A DNA stretch of 64,000 nt from CAZKXX01 sp964556705 (lineage in GTDB: Bacteria; Acidobacteriota; Terriglobia; UBA7540): positions 22,166-86,165 of the forward strand of contig CAZKXX010000002.1 in NCBI GenBank assembly GCA_964556705.1, given 5' to 3'. Position 1 is the first letter of the stretch. Each line of letters opens with the position of its first letter. Shown here piece after piece: positions 1 through 7,827 of the stretch. Below the pieces are notes generated by a model that saw nothing but the letters and a program-made list of their open reading frames with translations, was not told the DNA's origin and made no database searches. The position numbers were made by a program, and so were the translations under genes.

Positions 1-832
1 GGATAATGTGCGTGTTCGGATAATCCTTTTCGAAGTTCAGGATGTTGCCGATGTCGGCGCCGCGCCAGCGGTAGATGGACTGGTCTTCGTCGCCGACGGC
101 GCAGAGGTTCTGCCGCTGAAGCGTCAACTGCCGGATGAGCTGGTACTGGATGCGGTTGGTGTCCTGATATTCGTCCACGAGGATGTGTTCGAACCGCTCG
201 TTCCATTTCTCGCAGACGTCCGCGTCTGAGTAGAACAGTTCCACGGTCTTCAGCAGCAGGTCGTCGAAGTCGAGCGCGTTCGCCTGACGCAGTTTGCGCT
301 CGTAGCGCTCGAAGAGCGACGCGAGTCGCTCGGTGGGAGCGTCCTCGGCCTGCGCGTAAAGCTCTTCAGGAGTGAGCCCGCTGTTCTTGGCAAAGCTGAT
401 GCGGCCGAGGACGCTGCGCGGCGAAGTGATCTGATCGCCCAGCCCGAGCTCCTGAACGCAGCTCTTGATGACTTTCTGCTGGTCGTCCTCGTCGTAAATG
501 GAAAAATCGCGCGTGTAACCGAGCCGGTCGATGTGCCGGCGGAGGACGCTGGCGCAGAAGGAGTGGAACGTCGAAATATGCGGCCAGGTCGAGAGCCCGC
601 CTTCGAGCAGGCGCGCCACGCGCTCCTTCATCTGGTCGGCGGCCTTGTTGGTGAAGGTGACGGCAAGAATGCGTTCGGGCGCGACGCCGCGCGCTTCGAC
701 GAGATAAGCGACGCGATAGGTGATGACGCGCGTCTTGCCGCTGCCCGCGCCGGCGAGGATCAGCAGCGGGCCGCCGGCCCATTCCACGGCTTCGCGCTGC
801 GGGGGATTCAGTTGCTCGAGGAGTCGCGACAT
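1..832 (-). CDS. pcrA: UvrD/PcrA-type ATP-dependent DNA helicase (3' end outside window)
   Basis: Superfamily 1A 3'-5' helicase used in repair and in clearing replication blocks. Reading down from the ATG at 832, the protein opens MSRLLEQLNPPQREAVEW, the usual Q-motif start of PcrA/UvrD. It continues with Walker A AGAGSGKT at about residues 25-32, a TFTNKAA motif, STFHSFC, Walker B VDEYQDTN and the GDEDQSIYRWRGAD motif just before the window edge. About 277 residues are visible, roughly the first 40% of a normal 700-750 aa protein. The gene is divergent from the GTPase at 960. UvrD and PcrA cannot be told apart from the N-terminal part alone. Confidence 0.93.
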   Translation of the reverse strand, partial: MSRLLEQLNPPQREAVEWAGGPLLILAGAGSGKTRVITYRVAYLVEARGVAPERILAVTFTNKAADQMKERVARLLEGGLSTWPHISTFHSFCASVLRRHIDRLGYTRDFSIYDEDDQQKVIKSCVQELGLGDQITSPRSVLGRISFAKNSGLTPEELYAQAEDAPTERLASLFERYERKLRQANALDFDDLLLKTVELFYSDADVCEKWNERFEHILVDEYQDTNRIQYQLIRQLTLQRQNLCAVGDEDQSIYRWRGADIGNILNFEKDYPNTHII

Positions 833-959
833 TCCGAGTCCGAAGGCGACATTCTACACGATGAGGGCAAAGGCGACAAACCGCGCGGCGCGAGAATCTG
901 GCCGCCGCGCTCGACTCGGGGCATAATAATCGCCCGCACTCCCGCCGGAGCAGACTGCC

Positions 960-1940
960 ATGCCGGCCAACCTCACACCCGATTACCTCGAAGCCGAGCG
1001 GCGCTTCAAGAGCGCGAAAACCACCGAAGAGAAAATCGCGGCGCTCGAGGAGATGTTCTCGACCATCCCCAGGCACAAGGGGACAGAGAAGATGCAGGCG
1101 GGCATCAAGCGCCGCCTGGCGAAACTGCGCACGGTGGAGGCGAAGCGGCCGGCGCGACGCATCGACCTGATGCATCGAGTCGAGCGGGAGGGGGCCGGGC
1201 AGGTGGCGCTCATCGGCCCGCCGAACAGCGGCAAATCGGCGCTGCTGCGCGCCCTGACGCACGCCACGCCCGAAGTGGCCGACTACCCTTTCACCACGCG
1301 CCTTCCCGCCCCCGGCATGATGGCGTTTGAAGATGTGCAGATCCAGCTCGTGGACCTGCCGCCCATTCATCCCGACTTTCACGAGTCCTGGATCGACCAG
1401 ATCATCCGCAACGCGGACGCGGGGCTCGTGGTCGCGGACTTGAGCGATCCCGACCTGCTCGAAGATCTTGAAACCACCATCGAGCAAATCGAGAATGCCA
1501 AGGTCGTGCTGGGAACCGCGCCGCCGCGCGAAGCTCCGGGCTGGCTCCACAAGAAGGCGCTGCTGGTGGCGAACAAGCTCGACGCCGAGGGGGCGCGGGA
1601 GAATCTGAGCGTCCTCGGCGAACTTTACGGCGCGCGCTTCCCCATTCTGGCGCTTTCCGCGAAGACGGGCGAAGGCCTGGAGGAGCTTCGCGGCGCGACC
1701 TTCCGCCATCTCGAGCTGGTCCGCGTGTACACGAAGCCGCCCGGGAAGAAATTCGAACCCACGGCGCCGTACGTGCTGAAGCGCGGCTCGCGGCTGCTCG
1801 ACCTGGCGGCGATGGTCCACCACGATTTCGTCGAGCACCTGAAGTTCGCCCGTGTCTGGGGGCACGGCCGGTTCGAAGGCCAGATGATCAATCGCGACTA
1901 CCTGCTCGAAGACCGCGACGTCATCGAGCTGCATCGCTGA
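960..1940 (+). CDS. DRG/Obg-like GTPase with C-terminal TGS domain
   Basis: TRAFAC-class GTPase of the OBG superfamily. The protein is 326 aa. An N-terminal helical stretch (1-75) precedes the G domain: G1 GPPNSGKS near residue 86, G3 DLPP, G4 NKLD and G5 SAK. The last ~80 residues resemble a TGS RNA-binding domain (VYTKPPG... to the terminal DRDVIELHR). The order G domain then TGS matches DRG proteins, which act on ribosomes or translation, better than Obg/CgtA, which has an N-terminal Obg fold. A CCGGAG Shine-Dalgarno-like stretch lies upstream of the ATG at 960. Specific role unknown; family call is firm. Confidence 0.85.
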   Translation: MPANLTPDYLEAERRFKSAKTTEEKIAALEEMFSTIPRHKGTEKMQAGIKRRLAKLRTVEAKRPARRIDLMHRVEREGAGQVALIGPPNSGKSALLRALTHATPEVADYPFTTRLPAPGMMAFEDVQIQLVDLPPIHPDFHESWIDQIIRNADAGLVVADLSDPDLLEDLETTIEQIENAKVVLGTAPPREAPGWLHKKALLVANKLDAEGARENLSVLGELYGARFPILALSAKTGEGLEELRGATFRHLELVRVYTKPPGKKFEPTAPYVLKRGSRLLDLAAMVHHDFVEHLKFARVWGHGRFEGQMINRDYLLEDRDVIELHR

Positions 1941-1984
1941 CGCGCCGCATCGAGCGCGCAGTCACTTTTCCGAAGGGAGAAATC

Positions 1985-2413
1985 ATGAGAGGGAGATTTC
2001 CGATGCTCTTCATCCTGGGAGCGGTCCTGCCGGCGGGCGGCGCGGCGCAGAGTGCCGGCCCCAACGTCACCGTCGAGTACTATTACAAGATCGCGCCGGG
2101 GGCGACGAAAGAATGGCGCGAACTCTACACCAGGAACCACCACCCCATCCTCAAACAGCTTCTCAAAGAGGGGCTCCTGGTGAGTGAGCGCCTCTTCGAG
2201 CGCCGTTTCCACGCGCTGGAGCCGGCGTGGGACTTCAAAGTGGTGCTCGTCTGGCGCGACTGGGCGGCCATGGCCGAGGCCGGAAAACGCGAGCCGGAAG
2301 TGATGAAGTCGCTCTACCCGGACCGCGCCGCGCACGAGCGTGAAGAAAAACGCCGGTGGGAAATCACCACCGCCCATTGGGACGATGTGTTGACGGAGCT
2401 GCCGCTCGAATAG
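1985..2413 (+). CDS. Small secreted protein of unknown function
   Basis: 142 aa. The first ~20 residues look like a signal peptide (MRGRFPMLFILGAVLPAGGAA), followed by a mature part rich in charged and aromatic residues (VEYYYKIAPG, WDFKVVLVWRDW). The alternating beta/alpha pattern could suit a dimeric alpha/beta-barrel or NIPSNAP-like fold, but no diagnostic motif is visible. A GGGAGA ribosome-binding site sits 5 nt before the ATG. It follows the GTPase gene by 44 bp and could be cotranscribed. Function not recognised. Confidence 0.75.
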   Translation: MRGRFPMLFILGAVLPAGGAAQSAGPNVTVEYYYKIAPGATKEWRELYTRNHHPILKQLLKEGLLVSERLFERRFHALEPAWDFKVVLVWRDWAAMAEAGKREPEVMKSLYPDRAAHEREEKRRWEITTAHWDDVLTELPLE

Positions 2414-2432
2414 GCGCGGGATGGATAGGGAT

Positions 2433-2482
2433 ATGCCGTATTCGATGCCGTATTGACATACGGCATTACGCGGCCTTAGAAT
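2433..2482 (+). promoter_or_regulatory. vapBC promoter with overlapping operator repeats
   Basis: Three copies of the 9-mer ATGCCGTAT/ATACGGCAT occur at 2433-2441, 2445-2453 and inverted at 2458-2466. The last two form a perfect 9-bp inverted repeat with a 4-nt spacer. A perfect TTGACA -35 box (2453-2458) lies inside this palindrome, followed after 18 bp by TAGAAT (2477-2482). Binding of the antitoxin to the palindrome would block the -35 box, the usual autoregulation of type II modules. The predicted start of transcription is the A of the vapB ATG (2489). Confidence 0.72.
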
Positions 2483-2488
2483 CTGGCC

Positions 2489-2701
2489 ATGGCTAAGGCA
2501 AAACGCAAACTACGCAAGGTTACGGTGCAACTTCCGGATGACCTCATTCGCCGGGCTACGCGGGCCTCCAAGCGAGGCCTGACGCCAACGCTTCGCGAAG
2601 CGCTTGAGGTCTTTGCGGCGCGGGAGGCGTTTGACCATTTGCGCAGCCTTAAAGGGCAATTTGAGTTCGGCATGCCTCTCCAGGAGCTTCGCGAGGATTG
2701 A
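2489..2701 (+). CDS. VapB-like ribbon-helix-helix antitoxin
   Basis: 70 aa. The beta-strand segment KVTVQLPDDLIRRATRAS followed by a helix is the signature of a short RHH/CopG-like DNA-binding domain; the C-terminal part (FDHLRSLKGQFEF) would bind the toxin. The stop codon overlaps the start of the PIN-domain gene (TGATGG), as expected for translational coupling of an antitoxin-toxin pair. There is no Shine-Dalgarno sequence before the ATG, and the promoter predicts a leaderless mRNA. It should bind its own operator at 2433-2466. Confidence 0.85.
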   Translation: MAKAKRKLRKVTVQLPDDLIRRATRASKRGLTPTLREALEVFAAREAFDHLRSLKGQFEFGMPLQELRED

Positions 2702-3078
2702 TGGTTTGTGCCGACAGCAGCTCCCTGGTGGCCTTTTGGCGTGGGGAATCAGGGCGAGATGTGGACCTCGTGGACGCCGCACTCGCCAGCCGAACGCTTC
2801 ATCTAGCTCCCGTCTGCCTCTGCGAGCTCTTGTGCAGTCCGAATTTGACTCCAGAAATCGAAACTTCGCTGCTTCAGCTTCCGCGACTCCATCTGCGCGC
2901 CGGGTACTGGGAGCGGGCGGGCCGCCTCCGAGCCCGCCTCCTTCAGAATGGCCACCGGGCCAAAGTGGCTGACACCCTGGTGGCTCAGTCTTGCCTCGAC
3001 TATGAAGTCCCCTTAATCACGCGCGACCGAGACTTCCTGGCTTTTGCCAGGGTCGGAGCTTTGAAGCTCCTAGCCTGA
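2701..3078 (+). CDS. vapC: VapC-like PIN-domain toxin ribonuclease
   Basis: 125 aa, the usual PIN toxin length. The four acidic Mg2+-binding positions are visible: Asp in MVCADSSSLV, Glu in CLCELLCSP, Asp in KVADTLVAQ and Asp in LITRDRDF. PIN toxins cleave tRNA or rRNA and are neutralised by the upstream VapB. The ATG at 2701 overlaps the vapB stop; a TTG at 2698 would add one residue. It converges with the SDR gene 30 bp downstream. Confidence 0.9.
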   Translation: MVCADSSSLVAFWRGESGRDVDLVDAALASRTLHLAPVCLCELLCSPNLTPEIETSLLQLPRLHLRAGYWERAGRLRARLLQNGHRAKVADTLVAQSCLDYEVPLITRDRDFLAFARVGALKLLA

Positions 3079-3107
3079 GGCAAAGCCCGCTCTCGCAGAA
3101 TTGGCCG

Positions 3108-3839
3108 TTATTTCTTCCGCGGCGGCTGGGAAGGCCGCATTTCGATGCGGCTCGCCAGCGAGCGAAGCGGGAATTTATAGAGGTCCACAACCGCTTTGGC
3201 GATATCCTCGCCGGTCAGCTTCCAGGTCTCGCGCGGCTTGGAGCCGGGCGCGGCGGCGAAATCCGTATCCACGCTGCCGGGCATGATGTAGCTGACGCGA
3301 ATCCCGTCGTAGCGCACATCCTGCATCATCGCTTCGCTGAATCCGTTCAGGCCGAATTTTGACGCGTTGTAGGCGCTGCCGCCGGCGAAGGGGTTGATGC
3401 CGGCGAGGCTCGAGATGTTGAAGATGTACCCGCCGCCGCGCTTGCGCATCAGGGGAATCGCCTCGCGGCAGCAGTAGAAAACGCCCGAAAGGTTCGTTTC
3501 GATGACGGCGTCCCACTCCTCGACGGTGATCTTATCCACCGGGTTGAAAATTCCGATGCCGGCGTTGTTCACCAGGATGTCGAGCCCGCCGAAACGCTCG
3601 GCGGCTTTGTGAATCGCCTTGCGGCAATCCTCGGATCGGCGCACGTCCGCCGTCGTTCCGTCCACGCGGTCCCCGGCGTTCTTCCCGAGCGCCGCGAGCG
3701 CGCTCTTGAGCGTCGCCGCGTCGCGACCGCAGATGAAGACCTTCGCGCCTTCGGCAAGCAGCGCCTCGGCAATGGAATATCCGATTCCGCGCGTCCCGCC
3801 CGTGACGATCGCGACTTTGCCTTCGAATTGAGCACTCAT
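3108..3839 (-). CDS. Short-chain dehydrogenase/reductase (SDR)
   Basis: 243 aa, classical SDR length. The Rossmann cofactor motif TGGTRGIG is at residues 14-21, NNAG follows, a catalytic Ser lies in NISSLAG, and the active-site Tyr-Lys pair is in YNASK. NADP preference is plausible from the basic residue after the glycine motif (GRDAA). The sequence resembles the FabG/3-oxoacyl reductase-like group, but substrate cannot be read. GGGAGG lies before the ATG. It is divergent from the gene at 3952. Confidence 0.9.
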   Translation of the reverse strand: MSAQFEGKVAIVTGGTRGIGYSIAEALLAEGAKVFICGRDAATLKSALAALGKNAGDRVDGTTADVRRSEDCRKAIHKAAERFGGLDILVNNAGIGIFNPVDKITVEEWDAVIETNLSGVFYCCREAIPLMRKRGGGYIFNISSLAGINPFAGGSAYNASKFGLNGFSEAMMQDVRYDGIRVSYIMPGSVDTDFAAAPGSKPRETWKLTGEDIAKAVVDLYKFPLRSLASRIEMRPSQPPRKK

Positions 3840-3913
3840 CCGAACCTCCCGTCGAGTTGGAAATGAATTCCCAGCTTACGCCCTCCGGCGCTGCGGGGAC
3901 AACCGGCTCTGGT

Positions 3914-3943
3914 TTGACCGATGCCGGGAAAGGCGCGTAACAT
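3914..3943 (+). promoter_or_regulatory. Sigma-70-type promoter for the gene at 3952
   Basis: TTGACC (3914-3919), an 18-bp spacer and TAACAT (3938-3943). Counting 7 nt from the -10 end gives a start at about 3950, only 2 nt before the ATG. No ribosome-binding site is present. Confidence 0.55.
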
Positions 3944-3951
3944 TCGGCGCC

Positions 3952-4269
3952 ATGACGCTGGGCGAAACGCTCATTTCGGTCTGGAAGCAGGTGATGGAGG
4001 AAGGGCGGAGCAGCGCCGAAATCGAAGGCGAATCCTTTCCCGTCACGCACACGCGCGCCAGGAGGCTGCGCACGGTGCACTTCGGCGCGGGCGGGTACGA
4101 ATTCGACGGCATCGAGCAGAATCCGCAGACCGGTTCGCGCTGGGCTCACATGGCGCGTGAAGGCAAGCGCATCATGCAATACAGCCACCAGCGCCGCTAC
4201 GTCGCGAACGTCTGCGAAGGGAAGTTGCTGCGTTACCCTGCGTGGAAGAGCCTGGATCTGCCGGAATAA
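3952..4269 (+). CDS. Conserved-looking hypothetical protein
   Basis: 105 aa, soluble, with no signal peptide or membrane segment. The middle contains RARRLRTVHFGAGGYEFDG and the end is KLLRYPAWKSLDLPE, a compact alpha/beta pattern. I do not recognise the family. The predicted transcript starts 2 nt before the ATG. It stands between divergent SDR and convergent DapA-family genes, so it is probably monocistronic. Confidence 0.7.
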   Translation: MTLGETLISVWKQVMEEGRSSAEIEGESFPVTHTRARRLRTVHFGAGGYEFDGIEQNPQTGSRWAHMAREGKRIMQYSHQRRYVANVCEGKLLRYPAWKSLDLPE

Positions 4270-4286
4270 ACAGCACGAGCCGGAGA

Positions 4287-5219
4287 TTAAGATTGCGTGT
4301 CGCGATCGCGCAGCGCCGCGGCGATAGGACGGAGCCTTTCCAACTGTTCGTCGGCGAGCGGTGAGACGTAAGGCGGCGTCGGTCCGGTGATCGCAATCCC
4401 TGCGAGTTCCGTCGTATGGTGCAGGACGCGCGCCGGTCCCCAGGCGTCGCGCAAATCTTCCAGCGGCAGAAACGATGCGCGCACTTTTTCCGCCGCACCG
4501 AAGTCGCCGCGCGCGCAAGCCTCAAAGAGCGCATGGCTCAGTCGCGGGGCAATACAACCGGAACCCGTCGTAAATCCCGGCAGACGCCACTCGCGCAGGT
4601 GACAGACGGCGGGCCGCTCGCCCATGCCGCTCAGGACGAGGCTGCGGTCCACGCGCTGGAGCAGCGCTTCGAGGTAGGGATCGCTCGACGGGTCCGCGCG
4701 GACGACCGCGTATTTGATGGCCGTGCACACGCCGCTCTCCACCAGGCGCGCGACCGAGTCGAGCCCGGCTTCTTTGTCCACACCGAAATTCGTCTCGTCC
4801 TTGAGATAGACGACGAGCGGCGTCTCCGCGGCGTCTGAGAACTCCCGGTAGCCGCGCTCGAGCCCGGCCGCGTCCCGCGGGTCTCCGCAAGGGAGCATCA
4901 TGACAGCGGGAAAACCGTGCCGGCGGAGGACGGGCGCCTGGTCCATGGCGCGGCCGAAAGACGGCCCGGCGCTGGGAATAACGGTGAATTCTCCGGCCAG
5001 CCCCGCGAGCCAGCCCAGCAGTTCCTCGTATTCGGCGAGCGTCAGGTGATAGAGGAACGCGTTGCCTCCGTAAATCAGGCGCGTGATTCCTCCCGCCGTA
5101 ATATGGCGGCGGATTCGGTCGCTCTCTTCGATATCGAGCGCGCGCCTGGCGTCGCGCCGCCGTGCCAGCGGGGGCACGGCGAAGACGTCTCTCAGGACCT
5201 CGCGGGACAACGCCGCCAT
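4287..5219 (-). CDS. Dihydrodipicolinate synthase (DapA)/NAL family aldolase
   Basis: 310 aa (beta/alpha)8 class I aldolase. The Schiff-base lysine is in CTAIKYAVV, and the upstream Tyr strand TPLVVYLKD matches the catalytic tyrosine region. Family members condense or cleave pyruvate or other 2-keto acids. The surroundings differ from true DapA (the usual GTTGE phosphate-type loop is YGGNAFLY here), so it is more likely a sugar-acid or keto-acid aldolase. GGAGG precedes the ATG. A TAAAAT -10 lies at 5258-5263 on the minus strand. It is next to the GH2 gene on the same strand. Confidence 0.85.
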   Translation of the reverse strand: MAALSREVLRDVFAVPPLARRRDARRALDIEESDRIRRHITAGGITRLIYGGNAFLYHLTLAEYEELLGWLAGLAGEFTVIPSAGPSFGRAMDQAPVLRRHGFPAVMMLPCGDPRDAAGLERGYREFSDAAETPLVVYLKDETNFGVDKEAGLDSVARLVESGVCTAIKYAVVRADPSSDPYLEALLQRVDRSLVLSGMGERPAVCHLREWRLPGFTTGSGCIAPRLSHALFEACARGDFGAAEKVRASFLPLEDLRDAWGPARVLHHTTELAGIAITGPTPPYVSPLADEQLERLRPIAAALRDRDTQS

Positions 5220-5301
5220 TCTGCCTCCAGGTGAAGGATGAGATTTGCGCGGGCAGAATTTTATCCCAACGGCATGCCGAAAGCGCCGGGAATCCGCGCG
5301 G

Positions 5302-7500
5302 CTACCTCACCTTGAAGTCGCGCAGGCTGCGGACGGTGTTGCCCTTCGAATCGGTCAGTTCGGCGGAAACGGTGTAGTTGCCCGGCTGGCGCGGCACAGA
5401 CTGCGCAAAGTTCAGGACTTCGCGCCCGAGGCCGGGCACGGTCGCCTCTTTCGATTGCGAAGACACTTCGCGGCCCTCGCGCAGGACGCGCAGGCGCACC
5501 TCGCCTTGCCAGGCATTCTCAAGGTCGTTGATAACGTACACCTTGAGTTCGCGTTCGGTTCCGCGCGGCACCTCTTCCGCCCAGAAATCGAGCATCAGGC
5601 CGACGGGACTGAAGGCCTCGCGAACGTATTCTTCGAAGTGCGGCTCGAAGACCAGCTTCTCGACGTCAATCCAGTGGTCGCTGGTGGCGCCGCCGAGGGG
5701 GCGTTCCTCAAGCCCGGGCCGCGAATAGCCCAGCGCGCAGAAGTGGAGCACGCCCGCGACCTCGCGGTGCGCCCGCCAGAATTCCGTCAGCGCGGCCAGA
5801 GTGCGCGCGTAGAATCGCCGGCGCTCCTCTGTCGTCGAGTTCGAGCCGAGCAGACCGTCGTACACCTTGGAGGTCAGGGTGGTCGGCGTGCCGTCGCGAT
5901 TCAGCCACAGCCAGCCGTACTCGTTGATGAGCACCGTCGCTCCGAGCTTCTGCTGCGGCGGCATCAAGGGCGGCTTGCCGGAGATTTCCGGCATCATGGA
6001 AAGTCGAAAGGGCTCCTGGCCGAGCCAGGCGCGAATGAACAGATAGGGATGCGCCTCGATCACGTCCGTTTCGCTTTGTGGCTCGGCCCAGCCGTTCTCC
6101 CACGGACGGTTCGAGAGGTCGAGGTGACGGACCGCGCGAAGGGCCTTTCCGGTTTCCTCCGTCAGGCTTTCGTTCTGCGCGTCCCAGATGACGACGCTCG
6201 CGTGGTTCCAGCGCTCACGCATCCACGCCGTGTATTCCGGAATGATCTTCTCCGCCACCGGACTCTCCGGTTTTTCGTTCAGCAGCCAGATGGGGAATTC
6301 GTCCTGAATGAGAAAGCCCTCTTCGTCGGCGATGTCGTACCAGAAATCCGGGGGAAATCCGATGCAGTAGCGAAGCGAATTCCAGTGCATGGTCTTGAGC
6401 TTGCGGTGCAGGCGCCGCACCCATTCCTCGCGCCACGGACGGTCGGCGCGTTCGGCGTCCTCAAAGAAACGGTAGATCGTGATGTTCGAGCCACGGAGGT
6501 AATAGGGCTTCCCGTTCAGCAGCGCGCGCTTCGATTGGGGGTCGAAACCAAACGTGCGCAGGCCGAAACGGACGCGCGCGGCGTCCGCGCCGGTCGCGAG
6601 TGTCAGTTCGTAAAGGAACGGGTCTTCGGGCGACCAGGTCCGGGCGCTTTCAATGGGGATGATGAAATCCACGGTCCCCGTGGAGCGCGAGGACAGCGAG
6701 GTTTTTCCCCCCACATTTGAGCCGACCACTTTGGCCGAGGCGGCCTCCGCCACCTGTCCCGTGACGACCACTTCGGCGGCGCGCGCGCCCGCAGCGATTT
6801 CGGCGACCACGCGTACTCGCTTGCCCGCGACATCCGGCACCGTCTGCGCGTTGACGATGTACGGCGCGTTCGTCAGGATCAGTTCGACGGAGTCGTAAAT
6901 TCCCGGAATGTAGAGGAGCTTCTCAAAGTCCCAGCCGGAAGGCTGGCCTTCAGGGAGGGCGTGGCGGAATGCGCCGACCCGGATGACGAGTTCATTCTCC
7001 TGACCGTCTCCCAGCAGTTGGGGGCGGACATCGAGGCAGGCGGGAGTGAAGGACGGCAGATGCTCGGCGATGAATTGCCCGTTGAGAAAAACCTTGGTCC
7101 CGTAACGCGCTTTGTGAAGCTTGAGGATGGCGATTTCCGGAAGCGGACCCTCGATGACGAAGGTGCGCCGATACCAGAAGGCTTCTCGAATCGCGCTCTT
7201 TCGGCCCACGTCCTGAAACGGCGGATCGGCTATGTCGAGCAGTCCGGGCACAGGGATCTTGTGGGAGAACGTTTCGGGAGGTGAATCTTTCCTGCCCTGC
7301 TCGACCTGCCAGACGCCGTCGAGCCTCATCACGCGGCGGGGAAGCCGAGGTTTGAGCGAGGCTTCGGCCGTGGCGGCGCCCGCGAAGCATGAGCCGACAA
7401 ACACGCCGACAAGCAGGAGGCGCACCGCACCGCGCCGGCATGAAGGTGAGGTGGAGTTGCTTGCGAGTCCAAGTTCGCGATGATGAGCGCGATGTGACAT
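5302..7500 (-). CDS. Secreted glycoside hydrolase family 2 enzyme
   Basis: 732 aa. A signal peptide is likely around residues 25-47 (AVRLLLVGVFVGSCFAGAATAEA). A jelly-roll sugar-binding domain follows (FWYRRTFVIEG, about 108-210), then an Ig-like domain and a TIM barrel from about 325. The acid/base is in WDAQNES (N443-E444) and the nucleophile in VLINEYGW (E527), both at GH2 positions. The enzyme should release beta-linked galactose, glucuronate or mannose in the periplasm or outside; specificity cannot be read. GGGAGAGG lies upstream of the ATG at 7500. The neighbouring aldolase may handle a released sugar acid, which is inference. Confidence 0.88.
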   Translation of the reverse strand: MSHRAHHRELGLASNSTSPSCRRGAVRLLLVGVFVGSCFAGAATAEASLKPRLPRRVMRLDGVWQVEQGRKDSPPETFSHKIPVPGLLDIADPPFQDVGRKSAIREAFWYRRTFVIEGPLPEIAILKLHKARYGTKVFLNGQFIAEHLPSFTPACLDVRPQLLGDGQENELVIRVGAFRHALPEGQPSGWDFEKLLYIPGIYDSVELILTNAPYIVNAQTVPDVAGKRVRVVAEIAAGARAAEVVVTGQVAEAASAKVVGSNVGGKTSLSSRSTGTVDFIIPIESARTWSPEDPFLYELTLATGADAARVRFGLRTFGFDPQSKRALLNGKPYYLRGSNITIYRFFEDAERADRPWREEWVRRLHRKLKTMHWNSLRYCIGFPPDFWYDIADEEGFLIQDEFPIWLLNEKPESPVAEKIIPEYTAWMRERWNHASVVIWDAQNESLTEETGKALRAVRHLDLSNRPWENGWAEPQSETDVIEAHPYLFIRAWLGQEPFRLSMMPEISGKPPLMPPQQKLGATVLINEYGWLWLNRDGTPTTLTSKVYDGLLGSNSTTEERRRFYARTLAALTEFWRAHREVAGVLHFCALGYSRPGLEERPLGGATSDHWIDVEKLVFEPHFEEYVREAFSPVGLMLDFWAEEVPRGTERELKVYVINDLENAWQGEVRLRVLREGREVSSQSKEATVPGLGREVLNFAQSVPRQPGNYTVSAELTDSKGNTVRSLRDFKVR

Positions 7501-7529
7501 TGACCTCTCCCGTCGAACGTCGAGATAGT
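7500..7529 (+). promoter_or_regulatory. Possible promoter for a short terminated transcript
   Basis: TTGACC (7500-7505), 18 bp, then GATAGT (7524-7529) on the plus strand, overlapping the start of the divergent GH2 gene. The predicted start at about 7536 would give a ~195-nt RNA ending at the terminator 7707-7731. Confidence 0.35.
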
Positions 7530-7827
7530 GACTGACACCGTCGCGTCAGCACTTCGTGTTCCAGCTGAGGAGACGGGCAAAATGAAGGTGGAGAGTGCCT
7601 TCTCAGGTTGGGGGTTTCGGACAAAATGACCGTTTCGGAATTTCTCTATATGGGTCCGGAACCAGACAAGCTTCACCCGGCACCCGACGTGCCTGCCTTC
7701 CTCACCAAGGCGCGGCCGAAGCGCCTTTTTTCCCGATAGCCTGAACGCGCGGGTCGGGTCCCGCGAGAGAAGTGGTGTTTTCTCGCACAGGCGGGTGTAA
7801 GCCCGCCACTCGCTTGGCAGAAATCTG
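7501..7827. other. Intergenic region with terminated leader or small RNA candidate
   Basis: This 327-bp gap between divergent genes holds a plausible plus-strand promoter and an intrinsic terminator with no annotated plus-strand gene to terminate. Two tiny overlapping reading frames lie between them: a 15-codon frame from ATG 7582, and a second frame beginning at the overlapping ATGA. A GGCGGG/CCCGCC hairpin lies about 30 nt before the activase start. This could be an attenuator, leader-peptide region or small RNA. Confidence 0.4.
7707..7731 (+). terminator. Intrinsic terminator upstream of the activase gene
   Basis: AAGGCGC (7707-7713) pairs perfectly with GCGCCTT (7721-7727) across a 7-nt loop. 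A run of six T ends at 7731. The T-run is only on the plus-strand side, so it ends a plus-strand transcript. Confidence 0.75.

Noticed and set aside
366..1934. Minus-strand frame spanning the helicase and the GTPase
   Set aside because: It runs in a wrong frame of the helicase and antisense to the GTPase, whose G1-G5 motifs are intact.
5245..6720. Long plus-strand frame opposite the GH2 gene
   Set aside because: The GH2 gene on the other strand has both catalytic Glu residues and a signal peptide; this frame has none of the signs of a real gene.
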